Positions 1 to 41,610 of a stretch of 64,000 nt of DNA are shown in pieces. The translations under genes and the position numbers were made by a program. The stretch lies in NCBI GenBank assembly GCA_964036275.1, contig OZ038435.1, positions 19,446,793 through 19,510,792 of the forward strand, given 5' to 3'. Origin of the DNA: Litoditis marina. Its lineage: Eukaryota > Nematoda > Chromadorea > Rhabditida > Rhabditidae. Every line of letters begins with the position of its first letter. The first letter of the stretch is position 1. The notes beneath the pieces were generated by a model. The model searched no databases and had not been told where the DNA came from. It saw only the letters and a list, made by a program, of their open reading frames with translations.

Positions 1-199
1 AACATCGAAGATACCATCAACATTGAACGAATCAGAGGTTGATATAAACAAATTCATTTAAATGACATTTTAATGTATACAAAGTTCAACAACAAACTAT
101 ACAAAAGAGTAAACTGTACAAAATCACACAGAAAATTCCCAAAAAAAAAACTTGGAGAGTACGTGCAAAACATCATTAAAAATAATACACAGCGAAAAG
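1..199. other. 3' flank of the aldo-keto reductase gene
   Basis: AT-rich sequence just downstream of the reductase stop codon (minus strand). It should contain the 3' UTR. I see no exact AATAAA in the minus orientation and no other gene. Confidence 0.5.
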
Positions 200-4236
<4,037 letters not shown>

Positions 4237-4245
4237 TTTTACTAG
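4237..4245 (-). promoter_or_regulatory. Splice acceptor 5 nt upstream of the reductase ATG
   Basis: Minus strand reads TATTCTAG, then TAAAA, then ATG. An acceptor so close to the start codon suggests spliced-leader addition; a 5' UTR intron is the alternative. Confidence 0.5.
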
Positions 4246-4980
4246 AATAATTCAGGTACATCATTAAGTGATATCAGAATACATTACAACTATGGACATA
4301 GGTTTTCGTATAGTTTTCGGGCACATTTGGATAGTCACCAGCAATTGGAGGACGGGTACTGTAAACTACAGTTTCAACTGTGTCAGAACATTGTTTACCT
4401 TTATCGGAAAGTAATAGGCCAAACATTCTACCCAAAACTAATAATAACCATGTATTATTCTTATGTAAATACACCACGTTACAACGTGTGCGCCCGTGAA
4501 GCACATACAAACAGTAATAATTTTATTCTCAACACAAGGAGATCCGAGCAAAACATGAGATTACTGTAGGATATAATGCAGCATTGAGCATCTAGAGCGA
4601 TAATGACAATCGAATGAACAAACTCGTGCTGAACAAGTGAAATACAAACCTAGAAAGATGAAAACACGTATAAAAAAGGTAACAACTTTTCCACGGAGTA
4701 CAGAAGTAAATATGAACATGCTGAAATACATCACAAAAAATACAAGACGGTCCGAATTGGCTAGAATAACCATGAAAAGTACAGCTCGCATTCAACAAGT
4801 CAGCAATACAACATACCGAAATCGAACTTAAGTCCCACAATCAATAACCTATACAAATATACAATACTGTACATACACGAATAGACATGAAAGGTTGGAA
4901 CTGTGCACCAACTGATAAAAATCGAAAACAATAAAACAAACACAAACGTCCAATTTGACGTCATCAAAACGACCGATCAA
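4246..4980. other. ced-4 to reductase intergenic region
   Basis: Holds the ced-4 3' UTR. A minus-strand AATAAA is at about 4527-4522, about 280 bp before the reductase acceptor. The short open frames here are AT-rich and resemble nothing. Confidence 0.5.
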
Positions 4981-7900
4981 TCAACCCAACAGCTGTTTTA
5001 CCGACACTGAAAACCACGTGGAGTTCTGCTGGAAGAAATCCTGAATTAGGCTCCGCCCATCGCTGGCCCCACCCCTCAGATTGATGACGTCATCCAGAGC
5101 TGCCTCCAATTTAGTTGACAGACCCTGCAAAGAAAGGAATGCACGTCACAACAAACATCAATTTGGTTGCAATTATAAAAGTTAGAAACATCTTCAAATT
5201 AAATATTCAATAATGTATTGTCCTGAACCAAATAATCAGCTACTTTGTAGTTTCGTTCACAAATTCTCTCAATATTGGCGAAGAGTGAACTTACGAATTT
5301 TTCTAACTATTCATACAACTTCTTTACTTAAGTATGGTAGTATAGAATATAAATGGCTCAATCGCAATTGAAAACGTGACTTTCCCCATATCGAAAATAA
5401 GATGTGGCACTCCAAGTTGGTAAATGAAACCTTAATTCGGTATTTAGTAGTACTGTAATCCGGTACCTGAATGGTTTCCCGATTGACCGTCTCCCTCAGG
5501 TAGATGGCCACTAATGACGTCATCAGAAAGGCATCTCCATCGATCGATTCGCGAAGCCACGCCCCCTGGCTAGACAGACGACACAACTGGTCACGCACCT
5601 GAAATAAATTATTTTCACAAAGACTAACGGTCTGAAGTTCAAAGTTCAGCTGGAAGTGCCTTTGATCTATTTTGTAAGGCAGGGGCTATTTCCCTGTGCT
5701 TGACCTACACTTTCACTTTCGTAGTCCAATAAAACCATGAATTTCGCGAAAAGTTCTACGTAATTCTAGAATCAATCGCTTCGCCGACACGTTTTCATAA
5801 GATTTCACGTTATGGGAACGGAAGAAACTCAAGGTGAGACGTGAAATGCAGATTGGGAAAACATCACACGTAAAACTACCGCAAACGAAACACTACCAGA
5901 AAAGATAATCTAGCCAATAACAAAAAATATATGCCACTCACCTCGATAAATTCATCGCTAGCGCCACACAAATCGACCGGCATCACCAAAGCCCAGACCT
6001 GGAATATTTCCATGATTTCCATTTACACAGAGAGAAAAAATAATAAATTTAGAATTCGATTTTTCTAGCTATATGAATCCATGATTCCTAGTTACAATCG
6101 CGGCACTAGTCCCGAAGAGTACTACTTATCATACAAAAATCGAATGTTTTCACACAGGTGAACATTTCCCCTAGAAATTTTTTTCAGTGAGCTGAAACGG
6201 TAATCAGTTTTCATTCAACCAATCAAACAGTCTACCAAATTGAACTGGAAAGGTGAAAAAAGTAAGCCCCGCCCACCTCCACTGGTATCCATGTGTCCGC
6301 TGGCATGATGACAGCGGCCGCCAGTGCTTCTCTGTCCATTTGAGAGAGTCGTTGCACGGAGGCCGAGAGGGCGGTATGCACGTCATTCTGCTCGTACGAG
6401 GTAATGCAGGTAACGGTAGATAGACCCTTTTCACGCACACGACTACAGTAGTCAGAGAGACGGGCGGCCTTTCCGGCGGATAGTTTAGCCAGTTTTCCCA
6501 GAACCGCGGGATTTCCACTGCACAGCTCATGAGCCGAGCGAACGGAGGATTGAGCCTGAAACAGGGAGAGAGAGATGAGATACGGGAAGGTATTGGAGTC
6601 GGAATTGTTGGTGTGAGTAATAACACACACCAGTAATGTGAGAAAAAACAAAACAAACAAATCCACAAAAAGCTTATTTTCTTTAATGGTTTCGAATAAT
6701 CGGACAAATTCACTGAAATACAATTTTACTGCGTTTCCAACACGTTTACTTCAATCTCCCTAAGGAAACATCAATGAAAAGAGCACTAACTTTTACACAA
6801 CCCGGCTCGGCGACAATGCCGGCCAGTTTGAACATGTTCTGGGTCTCGTCCGGAAGTAGACCACCCAGGGAGATAAGTTGGACGGCGGAGGTGGCCGCGG
6901 AGAAGAGATCCGCGTTGCGGGTGGTCGCAAGGACACGCAACTGCAAGAGAGGAATAATAAAACAAACACGATGTGAAAGCTTATGTTAAAGCAGGACTAT
7001 TATGTGCTCCAATCTCGGCGCATCAGTCCTCCAAACTGAAATTGGAAAATGTATTGCAGTTCAAAGTCGATTGGACCACAAAATCGTCCTTCTTTTAAGT
7101 ACTAGTTATATTTTGAACGATTAGCTTAGGAAGAGAGGAGAATAATGTTGTACTGTGCTCATTCTTTATTTCTTATTTTCGTTTCTTATTTTTGCTCTTA
7201 TACTTATATTTTTCATCCGATTTTCTGTATTTCCACGCTTCCGTTTCAATATGCGTAACAAAACCAGAACAAATACAATCGATAGACAAATTACAACCAA
7301 TTTACACGCATATACCTCATACAGCATGTGTGCTGTACAATTATCGGCCAATTCCACAAGGAACCCGATTTTTCGTTAACTCTCTCAGTTAGCCATTAAC
7401 CGGGTTAACCTTTTCGTTAACCCCTTTGTAACCTTTTTTTTTACAACGGGTTCGGGACAAGTTTTGGGTTACTTAGTGGTTAACAAAAGAGTTAACCCGA
7501 TTAATGGTTAACTGAGAGGGTTAACGAAATACCGGGTTAAATAAAGAATTCGCCAAATCGCAGAGTAGCAAACTTTCTACAGTTTCCGTATAGCCGATAT
7601 CGACTGCAGCAAACGAAAAACTAGAGCCCACTTAGCGAGCATGAACCCGAAATAAGTGGTGAAAATCAATATACTGTCATTATCACGGCGTTTTCCGCCG
7701 CCACATTAGAGTTGGCCTGGACCGCGATCGTTCATTCGACCGCAACGCGATACGCGAACGCGTGATTCACGTGCCAATTATGGGTTTAAGTGCAAAGAAA
7801 TGATTTCGATGAACTAGAAAGTCCGGGCAGTGTGCAGCATGTGCACACTCACGTGAGAACGCGGGTCTCGCCACGACAGTTTTTCGATTGTGCACCTGCT

Positions 7901-10900
7901 GCATTCTGCTCGCAAAAAATAGGTTGTCCGAGAATGCTGTATTATATACATATAATAATACTGACCCCCAACTGGTCGGCCCATCTGACGGTGTCCACCA
8001 GCGTGACGTCATCGAATACAATGAGAATGTTCGGTCGATCGATGAGTGCATCCAGAATCTATTAATAATAATATTAGTATACATGATAATAACAATCAGA
8101 ACCGTAACGTCAACTAATTCAGTCATTACTACATGCAGCCGTTTTTGTTGAGACCTACTATAGACGAAACGAACGTTACCGAGTGTACTCTAAGTAAAAC
8201 AATAGCGGAAAATTAGAGTGGTTAACCAATTCCGAAAAACCAATTCAATTCAATTCCAATTCCAACCAATTCTCAAAAAATCTCAGAATTTCAATTCCAA
8301 TTCTTTTCCGATGGTGCAAAACCAATTCAATTCAATTCCAATTCCAACCAATTCTCAAAAAATATCCGAGTTTCAATTCCAATTCTTTTCCGGCGCCAAA
8401 AAACCAATTCAATTTAATTCCGACCAATTCTCAAAAAAAAATCAATTCCAATTTCAATTCTAGATGCAGTTTTTTGTCAATACAGTTTTTGTGTTTATTA
8501 ACACTGCTACCGCCTTGAGATTGAACAGAACACAGCAGAAAACAAACAATTTTACCACGCTGAAAAAACCAATTCCAAAACCAATTCCAAATATTATTGC
8601 TGATATTCAAAAAACCAATTCAATTCAATTCTAATTTTTCTGGATTTCAAAAAAAAAACCAATTCAATTCAATTCCTTGGAATTGGTTTTCAATTCTTTT
8701 CAATTCCAATTCCAATTCAATTCAATTCCTTAACCACTCTAGGGAAAATACAATTAAATGGCCTCCGCAGTATTCGTTCAATCAGAAACTGTACATAGCC
8801 CCCGTCCGTTCGAACCAACCTGCTTAGACAGGGCAACCGACGACATTTGATCTACCACTGGAGGACTCAGAGAAACATCATCCCTGTAAGAAAAGCCATC
8901 AACGTACTGGAATCTCTCAGAAACGTGATGACGCTGAGCGCCACGGCGTTCTCGCCTACAGTAACTTTTGCGATTAAACTTGTATTGAGCTCCGTCCACA
9001 AAGTTTTCGTGGCGGGACACAATTAGGAATGGTCGCAGCACTAATTCGCTGCGTATCGCGCTTATTTTCGCGCGAATCATTTGCGGAGCGTCTAAAATTG
9101 AGGACGCGAGTTTCTTATTTTATAAAGCTGTTGTTGAGAACGCCGTGGCGCGGCCCTAGGAAACGGGAGATAATTGAAAATTCCGTTGAGTTGACCTATG
9201 AGACAACAACTGTGAACTAAGCCAGTGATCCCCTACAACACTGAATACCAGCCTTTAAACACTTGTTTCCACCCTAGCTGGCACGATTCAGACCAAACAG
9301 GTCTCTCAGAAACCAATCAAGTTGTGGTTATTGCAAGAAACAAGAATATCATGTACAACAATTGACAACACCAGCATATTACACCTTGCTTGGTACAAAT
9401 ACGCCGAATTATTTCCTCTCAGTTTATTTAACATTGGGCAATTTTATTCAATCTTTGAATTCATCATTGTTATTAGTTTGTATTTTTACGCTCCCTTGTA
9501 AGATGGTGATGTCTTTGTCGACATTATCCCTAGGGCCCCGTATTCGGCATAGAAACTCAGTTCCCCCTATGATATCTGTCACATAAACATGGGTTTTCCT
9601 TCTATGCTCGAATGAATCATTATTATTACCAATGAAGGATGAAATATCTCCATGTCCCCTAAAGTATATGTTTGGTTCCAGCCGACTGACCGTAGCATGA
9701 GCAGGAGATCCGTGAATAGGAATCTGGTCTGATCGGGTCGAGAGCGAGAGTCGCGGAGGAAACAGACGTCAGAGAAATGACTGCAACACACACAATTGGC
9801 ACTGAGGCAGGGCAGGGATAGATTTTAAACACACAACACGAGAGTAGGCAAAACGAAAATAACACTCACAAGTAGAAATTCAGGTCACTTTCAGTCGCTT
9901 CTAGCATATTATCATAACGGTTTTTAAGATTATAAATAAAATGATACTTGAAAACAGAATATTGTGTGCACAAATTTGCCTACTTCCAAACACAACCTGC
10001 CAAAAAATCAAGTAAATGTGCTCCAATCCAATAAACTACCGTACCCTCCAATCAGTTCTACCGATTCCATCAGAGTTGCGGCTGCCAGCGACGTCTTCCC
10101 ACAACCAGCTACTCCATGCAAAACGACAAAGAAGCCATCTGAAACATGGAAAGATAATGATAATAATTAAAACAATATTATGTAAAAAGTTCTTGTTCAA
10201 CATCAAAAGATAACAATAAACTAAAACAACATTATGTAAAGTTTAGATAAGTTCTTGTGTTTCACCTGGCTTTTCTGGAACATGCAAACATGCTTGTAAT
10301 ACGAATTTGGTGCTAATAATGAATTGAAATGGACTTCATAACTTCAAAACAAAAACCGAAGCCGAGCTTATGAGAAATGAGGTGGATTCACCGACTTCAT
10401 AATTCGATTTTTTGACAAAAATGTGCATTCTTACCTAATTGCGAGGATTCCGTCAAAGCGGCTGTCAGATTCGAAATCTCAGCTTCACGTTTTACGTGGT
10501 TTCGCACTGCTGGCACCTGAATGATCTTTGATCTGATCTGATCTGAATGAGTTACAGGCCGTAAAATCGACGTCAATTATACTAGAAGAAGCAAATTGAA
10601 TAGTCACGTAAGTGCTAGCATTCTAATAAGGCATCGTACTCTTTGTCTGCGCACGTTTCTGATGCTGCTGTGTTTAAAATGTTTCACGTGACTGTGAAAT
10701 TGACTAACAGTATATCATGGGTTAGAAAGTGTGGGCATACTTCAGTAAAGTTGCCTAATTAGCCACAACAGACTGGAAAGAATTCCCTCCTAATTTTCCC
10801 TCCCACCTCAAGCTCTCTCTTTCTCTCTCTATCTCGTTCTTGTTTACCTGTGCTGAAAGCAGTTTCCGCAATCTCTTCTCGCGTGAGAATTGTGACGTAA

Positions 10901-12670
10901 CATCGGGACCGGAGGTTAAACTGGAACAAACGTATAGTTTTTATTTCATTCAAGATTCAAGATTTTCAAGATTTATTAGATCACTTCAAATCGTTGCGAA
11001 ATGGTGTTCCTTGACTGCCCTCCAGATATCTTTATCTCTGCATACTCGGAATATCTCTTCGCCACGGATATTGGGCGGCCGGACTCGGCCTCTTCTCACG
11101 GTTCGGTTATAACTCCGAACTGCCTCGACAAGTTCATCACGCCAACGGACCATTGGACGGCCACGCACCCGCTCTCGATCAAACGGGCGCCACTCGGAAA
11201 CGATCAGGGACCAACGTTTCCAACAACTATTTTGTGTCCTAATGCAAGGCATTATTCGGATTTAATCCGGAGCAGGCCAATTCGGCAGGTGATCAGCAAA
11301 AGGAACTAAGGGGGGACGCATGGTAAGAGGAACTAAGCATGTGATAAAAGGAACTAAGGTTAAAAATTAGGCAAAGCCGGAAAGAGTACTACTTTATCGG
11401 GTTCGACTATTTTGTGTCCTATGGAACGTTTGTTTTGACTATATATAGACGATATAATAATTAATCACAGATTTCAATCTTTTGCTAGTCTTGATATTTC
11501 TGAAACTTAGTTCCTTTTTCCATAATCTTAGTTCCTTTTGCTCTCAGTTCCTTTTGCTGTTCGCCAAGTCGGCATCACCGAAGTCCGAAGGAAACTACCA
11601 GATAGGGTCACTACAACTCACAGCACACTAGGGTTGTTAAACTCGAACTCGAAACTCGACTCGACTCGAAAAAACTCGAAAATTTTCGAGTTGAGTCGAA
11701 CTCGAAACTCGGAAACTCGAAACTCCCCAAAACTCAAAAACTCGAAAACTCGAAATTTCCCAAAACTCAAAAAGTCGAAAACTCGAAATTTCCCAAAACT
11801 CGAAAACTCGATAACTCGAAAACTCGAAATTTCCCAAAACTCGAAAACTCGAAATTTCCCAAAACTCGAAAACTCGAAATTTTGAACTCGATTAACAACC
11901 CTACAGCACACGTACTTGTAGAAACTCATCCTTTTCATGTCTCTAACATGACATGAACTGTAGTTTGATGTGCATACACATCAGAGACCGCGACTTACAA
12001 CTCAGATGCAAACGTATACCCAGTCTAAAAAATGAAAAAAACACAAAAGATCATACCAGAATGTTTGACCTACCTCCTCTCCTCAAAAACTCCGTCCACT
12101 CTTTCTCTGAGAAAATCCGCAATATGTTGTTGTCCGGCGAACTCGAAATAGGCGATGAGGGCCGAGAGATCGTGCGCCCGTCGTTTCACTACGCGCAGCA
12201 GTGCGCGCAGGCGCTCCAGACGGCTTGGCTGCAATCAGGATATTTAAACACATTTCATGGATGTTCCCATTTCGTGAAAACTGGGGAAAACAGCCTATTT
12301 TCAATCACCAATCTACACCAATCTACACAAATCTATAATGAAAAATGGGGTTTCTCTCTTTTTGGTCCGTAGTGGTATGTTTAAGAATCCTCGGCCTGAA
12401 CGGTAGACATTGGCCTAATCTGCTATAGTTTGCTCTGGGTTGTGTGCGCAGATCAAACCACGACCAACTTTTCACTTGTAAAGTAGTCGTAGAACTTGGA
12501 TGAATACCACGTGAAAAACGTGATCCTACCTTATTTTCAATTTGTTCTGCGGCCTCCTCCGTGAGAATCGCCTTTCCTTCGAGAAAAATCACCGCGTCGC
12601 GGGGGTCGAAATCTTGAAGAAGAATCTCAAATGCGTCGACCAGAATACGACAGTCGTGTTCACTTAACAT
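4981..12670 (-). CDS. ced-4: CED-4/Apaf-1-type apoptosis activator
   Basis: Adaptor ATPase that oligomerises and activates the caspase CED-3 in nematode cell death. Exons (minus): 12670-12530, 12228-12074, 10920-10848, 10516-10435, 10138-10045, 9780-9691, 8883-8820, 8058-7966, 6940-6791, 6555-6277, 5998-5942, 5598-5467 and 5124-4981; phases agree throughout, giving 517 residues (C. elegans CED-4 has 549). An N-terminal CARD covers about 1-100 (FDPRDAVIFLEGK, SRLERLRALLR, HIADFL). The NB-ARC part shows Walker A GVAGCGKT, kinase-2 LIVFDDV, the LATTR sensor, then SGNPA, TCITSYE and VIMP as in CED-4. No WD40 repeats follow, as in nematodes and unlike vertebrate Apaf-1. The C-terminal winged-helix end is about 30 residues shorter than in C. 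elegans. ATG 12670 is preceded by TTTCCAG|CC. Confidence 0.96.
6990..7100. mobile_element. Palindromic MITE family B, copy 1
   Basis: AAAGCAGGACTATTATGTG at one end and ACAAAATCGTCCTTCTTTTAA at the other, with inverted arms around a short centre containing TGTATTGCAG. Lies in a ced-4 intron. Confidence 0.65.
7350..7556. mobile_element. GTTAACC-rich inverted-repeat element
   Basis: Starts GGCCAATTCC and ends GAATTCGCC. Inside, TTCGTTAACTCTCTCAGTTA is matched by an inverted copy, and GTTAACC motifs recur. Same architecture as family D (GGTTACC elements) but a different internal motif. Lies in a ced-4 intron. Confidence 0.55.
8214..8741. mobile_element. hAT-type element filled with CAATTC repeats
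   Basis: Terminal inverted repeats TAGAGTGGTTAA/TTAACCACTCTA enclose about 500 bp dominated by CCAATTCAATTC-type repeats. Flanks are cggaaaat and gggaaaat, an 8-bp target duplication with one mismatch, as for hAT transposons. Non-autonomous; the open frames inside are repeat artefacts. Confidence 0.75.
8931..9165. repeat. CpG-rich foldback in ced-4 intron
   Basis: A perfect 16-bp inverted repeat (GCGCCACGGCGTTCTC and its complement) lies about 200 bp apart. The inner part is unusually CpG-rich and includes the palindrome TTCGCGCGAA at about 9067-9077, which fits an E2F-type site. Either a mobile foldback element or an intronic regulatory island. Confidence 0.6.
10577..10715. mobile_element. 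TA-ended MITE family C, copy 3
   Basis: ATACTAGAAGAAGCAAATTG at the left and ATTGACTAACAGTATAT at the right, with the family's internal GCACGTTTCTGATG and CTGCTGTGTTTAAAATG. In a ced-4 intron. Confidence 0.65.
11629..11903. mobile_element. hAT-type element filled with AACTCGAA repeats
   Basis: Ends TAGGGTTGTTAA/TTAACAACCCTA enclose about 250 bp of tandem AAACTCGAAAACTCG-type repeats. Both flanks read CAGCACAC, an exact 8-bp target duplication. Lies in a ced-4 intron. The two long antisense frames are repeat artefacts. Confidence 0.85.
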
Positions 12671-12676
12671 GGCTGG
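12671..12676 (-). promoter_or_regulatory. Splice acceptor 2 nt upstream of the ced-4 ATG
   Basis: Minus strand TTTCCAG then CC then ATG. Together with the ssl-1 poly(A) signal about 150 bp upstream, this fits trans-splicing of a downstream operon gene. Confidence 0.55.
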
Positions 12677-13235
12677 AAATTCGATAAGTATCCAATCAAT
12701 AGCCAAAACTGGAGGTACAACTATCTTATATCCTATCAATCATTAACAAAAGCTTCATCATTTGAAATATCAAATAGTGCAAAGAACACTCAGTTTATCA
12801 AACGAAAATACATTTAAGATCAAAATCAACATTTATTAACAGAATGTAGTTTCACACATAACAAACAGGAAACAAGACTCGGCTTCGATCGATCGATACC
12901 GGGTAGATCAGGGAAAATCGATACGACATTAATTAATAGCAGTTTCTTTCGTTCCAAAACACCGGGAGATCAAAATATACAGAGTTTACTAAAATAGCAA
13001 AAAGGCTAAAATTGAAGTTGGTTATTCCGATAGAAATTGAGTAAACAACAAAAAGATTTGGAATATGTGATTAGGGATAGCTAGAATTCAATTCAACCAA
13101 AAAGAAAAGAACAAGACAGAAGGCATTGAAATGCGTACTGAGAGAGATACCCGTGCGATAAAAGAGCTATGTGAGCGGTTTACACATCAAAACTCAGGAC
13201 TACAGTATGATAGTGACGTTTTCGATGGTCGTCGT
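12677..13235. other. ssl-1 3' UTR and ssl-1 to ced-4 gap
   Basis: About 400 bp of AT-rich 3' UTR, then a roughly 140-bp gap after the poly(A) signal. No coding frame and no obvious separate promoter for ced-4. Confidence 0.5.
12832..12837 (-). terminator. Candidate ssl-1 poly(A) signal
   Basis: AATAAA on the minus strand about 400 nt after the ssl-1 stop codon and about 155 nt before the ced-4 acceptor. Confidence 0.5.
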
Positions 13236-39799
<26,564 letters not shown>

Positions 39800-40000
39800 T
39801 TCTAGAATATCCTACTGAAAAAAGTACCATAAAGATGAAAATATTATGGAAAAGAAGCAAAAAAAATGAACATTCGAAATAAGGGGATGGGGGCATCGAA
39901 AACTGCACAACTGCACTCAACGTTATCGGATTCCGATCTGCATGTTTTACGAAGCCAAACTGAGCATGTAATATACTAGTTAAAAAGAGAAGAATAGAGT

Positions 40001-40170
40001 CATACCCCAGTAAAGTTGTCCAAATAGTCAGAAAAATTCGAAAAACGGACTACTTTTTCGCCGAAAAGAAGAAAATCGGTCTACTTTTGATGAAAAATCA
40101 TCAATTTTAGCTTGTTTAATTAAGAAAACGGACTAATTTTTGCCGCTTAGTCAGACCTTACTGGTGTTTG
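40001..40170. mobile_element. hAT-type MITE family A, copy 4
   Basis: Ends CATACCCCAGTAAAG/CCTTACTGGTGTTTG, exact 8-bp target duplication AATAGAGT. Lies upstream of ssl-1. Confidence 0.92.
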
Positions 40171-40742
40171 AATAGAGTTAGAGTAGGTCAGAACCACGGG
40201 GAATATAAAAAAAACAGAGTTTGGAGAACGGAATTAGGTTTTTTGACGTACATCTCAGCAATAAGGATTCTTTTTTTATATTTCCCGGAACCCAACTAAG
40301 TAGTAGTAAGAAAGAAAGGAAAACTGCGGTGTTCAAAAGAAAGCGAAATGGCATGACCTTGGAAGATAGTCAGAAAAAGACGAGATGATCAAAGTGAATG
40401 CAACCGTTCGCAAAGACGTAATATGTATCAATGTGAATAACTCACGAGGAAGTAACATTTGGTTACTAAATACCAAGTAAAGGTCATCTCAGCGGAATTG
40501 ACGTTGTCATGTACCATGAAAAATTACAATGTCCAGCAGACAAAGTTCTCCATTTTTTCCAGAGACGAGGCTTAGCTAGTTCAACTTCTCGTCCACTTTT
40601 TGATTTTTAGGGAAAATAAAAATACAATTAACTAAAATTTAAAGCATGAAAAACTTCATAAAATGAGGAAATTTTAGTAATTTTTTGAAAGCGAAGCGGC
40701 CGCGCAACGGACGCGTCGCGGTCGGTCTGGAAATGCGTCACC

Positions 40743-40761
40743 TTTTGGCGCGAGATTCAAA
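40743..40761. promoter_or_regulatory. Composite E2F plus CHR-like site upstream of ssl-1
   Basis: TTTTGGCGCGAG fits an E2F/DP site (TTTSSCGC class) and is followed after a 3-nt gap by TTCAAA, the complement of the CHR element TTTGAA bound by LIN-54. It lies in a CpG-rich block about 950 bp upstream of the ssl-1 ATG. Confidence 0.4.
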
Positions 40762-41446
40762 ATCGAGGCGGCTGGCAATATGGATGGCATGGCACAATAC
40801 AATACAAGAATAGCAATAAAAGTATTCATGGATATTATAGCAAATAAGTTGATAGAAGTACGTTGAAAGCAACTTAAAAATTTCTTTCACAAATGAATAT
40901 TTGCAACATTAGAAATACTCGACACAAGTGCCAGCTGAAATGATTCCGTTTCACCACACAGTGAAAAGCAGGTTTTCTGGAGTAATAAATATGCGTTCTG
41001 TAGTAAAACAACGTTAAAATATTATGTTTTCATCCGGACAATAAGCGAAACAGCGTATTAGAGATGGCAAGATAGATCCTATATCAACCATTTGAAAGCA
41101 TATAAATATCTCGTATTTGATGTCTTAAATGGCATTTTCACTACAAACTTTCTTCATAGAAGCAGAAAATAGTCATCATGGTAAAAATCTTTATTTCCTA
41201 CTAGAAAGTCTTATATAGTATCACATAATAAACATCAAACAAACCAACTTTGATTAAAACAGGTCTCTAAAGCACATAAAACGATAGTTGAAAAGATCAA
41301 ACGTAAAACAATTAAATGTCACAAACACCCTGAAACACCTAAATAAATATAATATAATATTAACAGTAACGACTTGCACGAGTTTCTTTGGAAGATCAGC
41401 AATTATCACAACTAAGAAGAAGATAAATAAACTAGAATAAGCTAGA

Positions 41447-41582
41447 ATATCCCGGCAGGTTTATCCAACCCTGCGTCTCTCGGTTTGCACACTATTTCGC
41501 ATACTTCCATCCCGACCAGATGTAAGAACAGAAAAACAGCGTACATTTTAGGAGACGCAAGGTGGGACCTGACAGTCGGGAT
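41447..41582. repeat. Foldback family H, copy 1
   Basis: TCCCGGCAGG...CCCTGCGTCTC is answered by GAGACGCAAGGTGGG...GTCGGGA. The same architecture recurs at 56458-56598, with fragments at about 54066-54160 and 55035-55090. Confidence 0.6.
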
Positions 41583-41610
41583 ATTCCTAAAAAAATCTTA
41601 GAATAAGCTG

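Larger units (their letters stand above)
39800..41610. other. ssl-1 upstream region and hut-1 3' flank
   Basis: AT-rich. Contains the ssl-1 5' acceptor (TTTTTTCAG, exon from 39814), a hAT MITE, a CpG-rich block at about 40690-40790, a hut-1 poly(A) signal candidate (AATAAA, minus, 41195-41190) and a foldback at 41447-41582. No coding exon seen. Confidence 0.5.

Noticed and set aside
4274..4840. Overlapping small frames between ced-4 and the reductase
   Set aside because: AT-rich, on both strands, no motif; lies in the expected ced-4 3' UTR and gap.
8218..8827. Plus-strand frames rich in Asn, Gln, Phe and Ser
   Set aside because: They translate the CAATTC repeat inside a hAT-type element.
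11538..11938. Frames of 66-115 residues on both strands
   Set aside because: Artefacts of the AACTCGAA tandem repeat.
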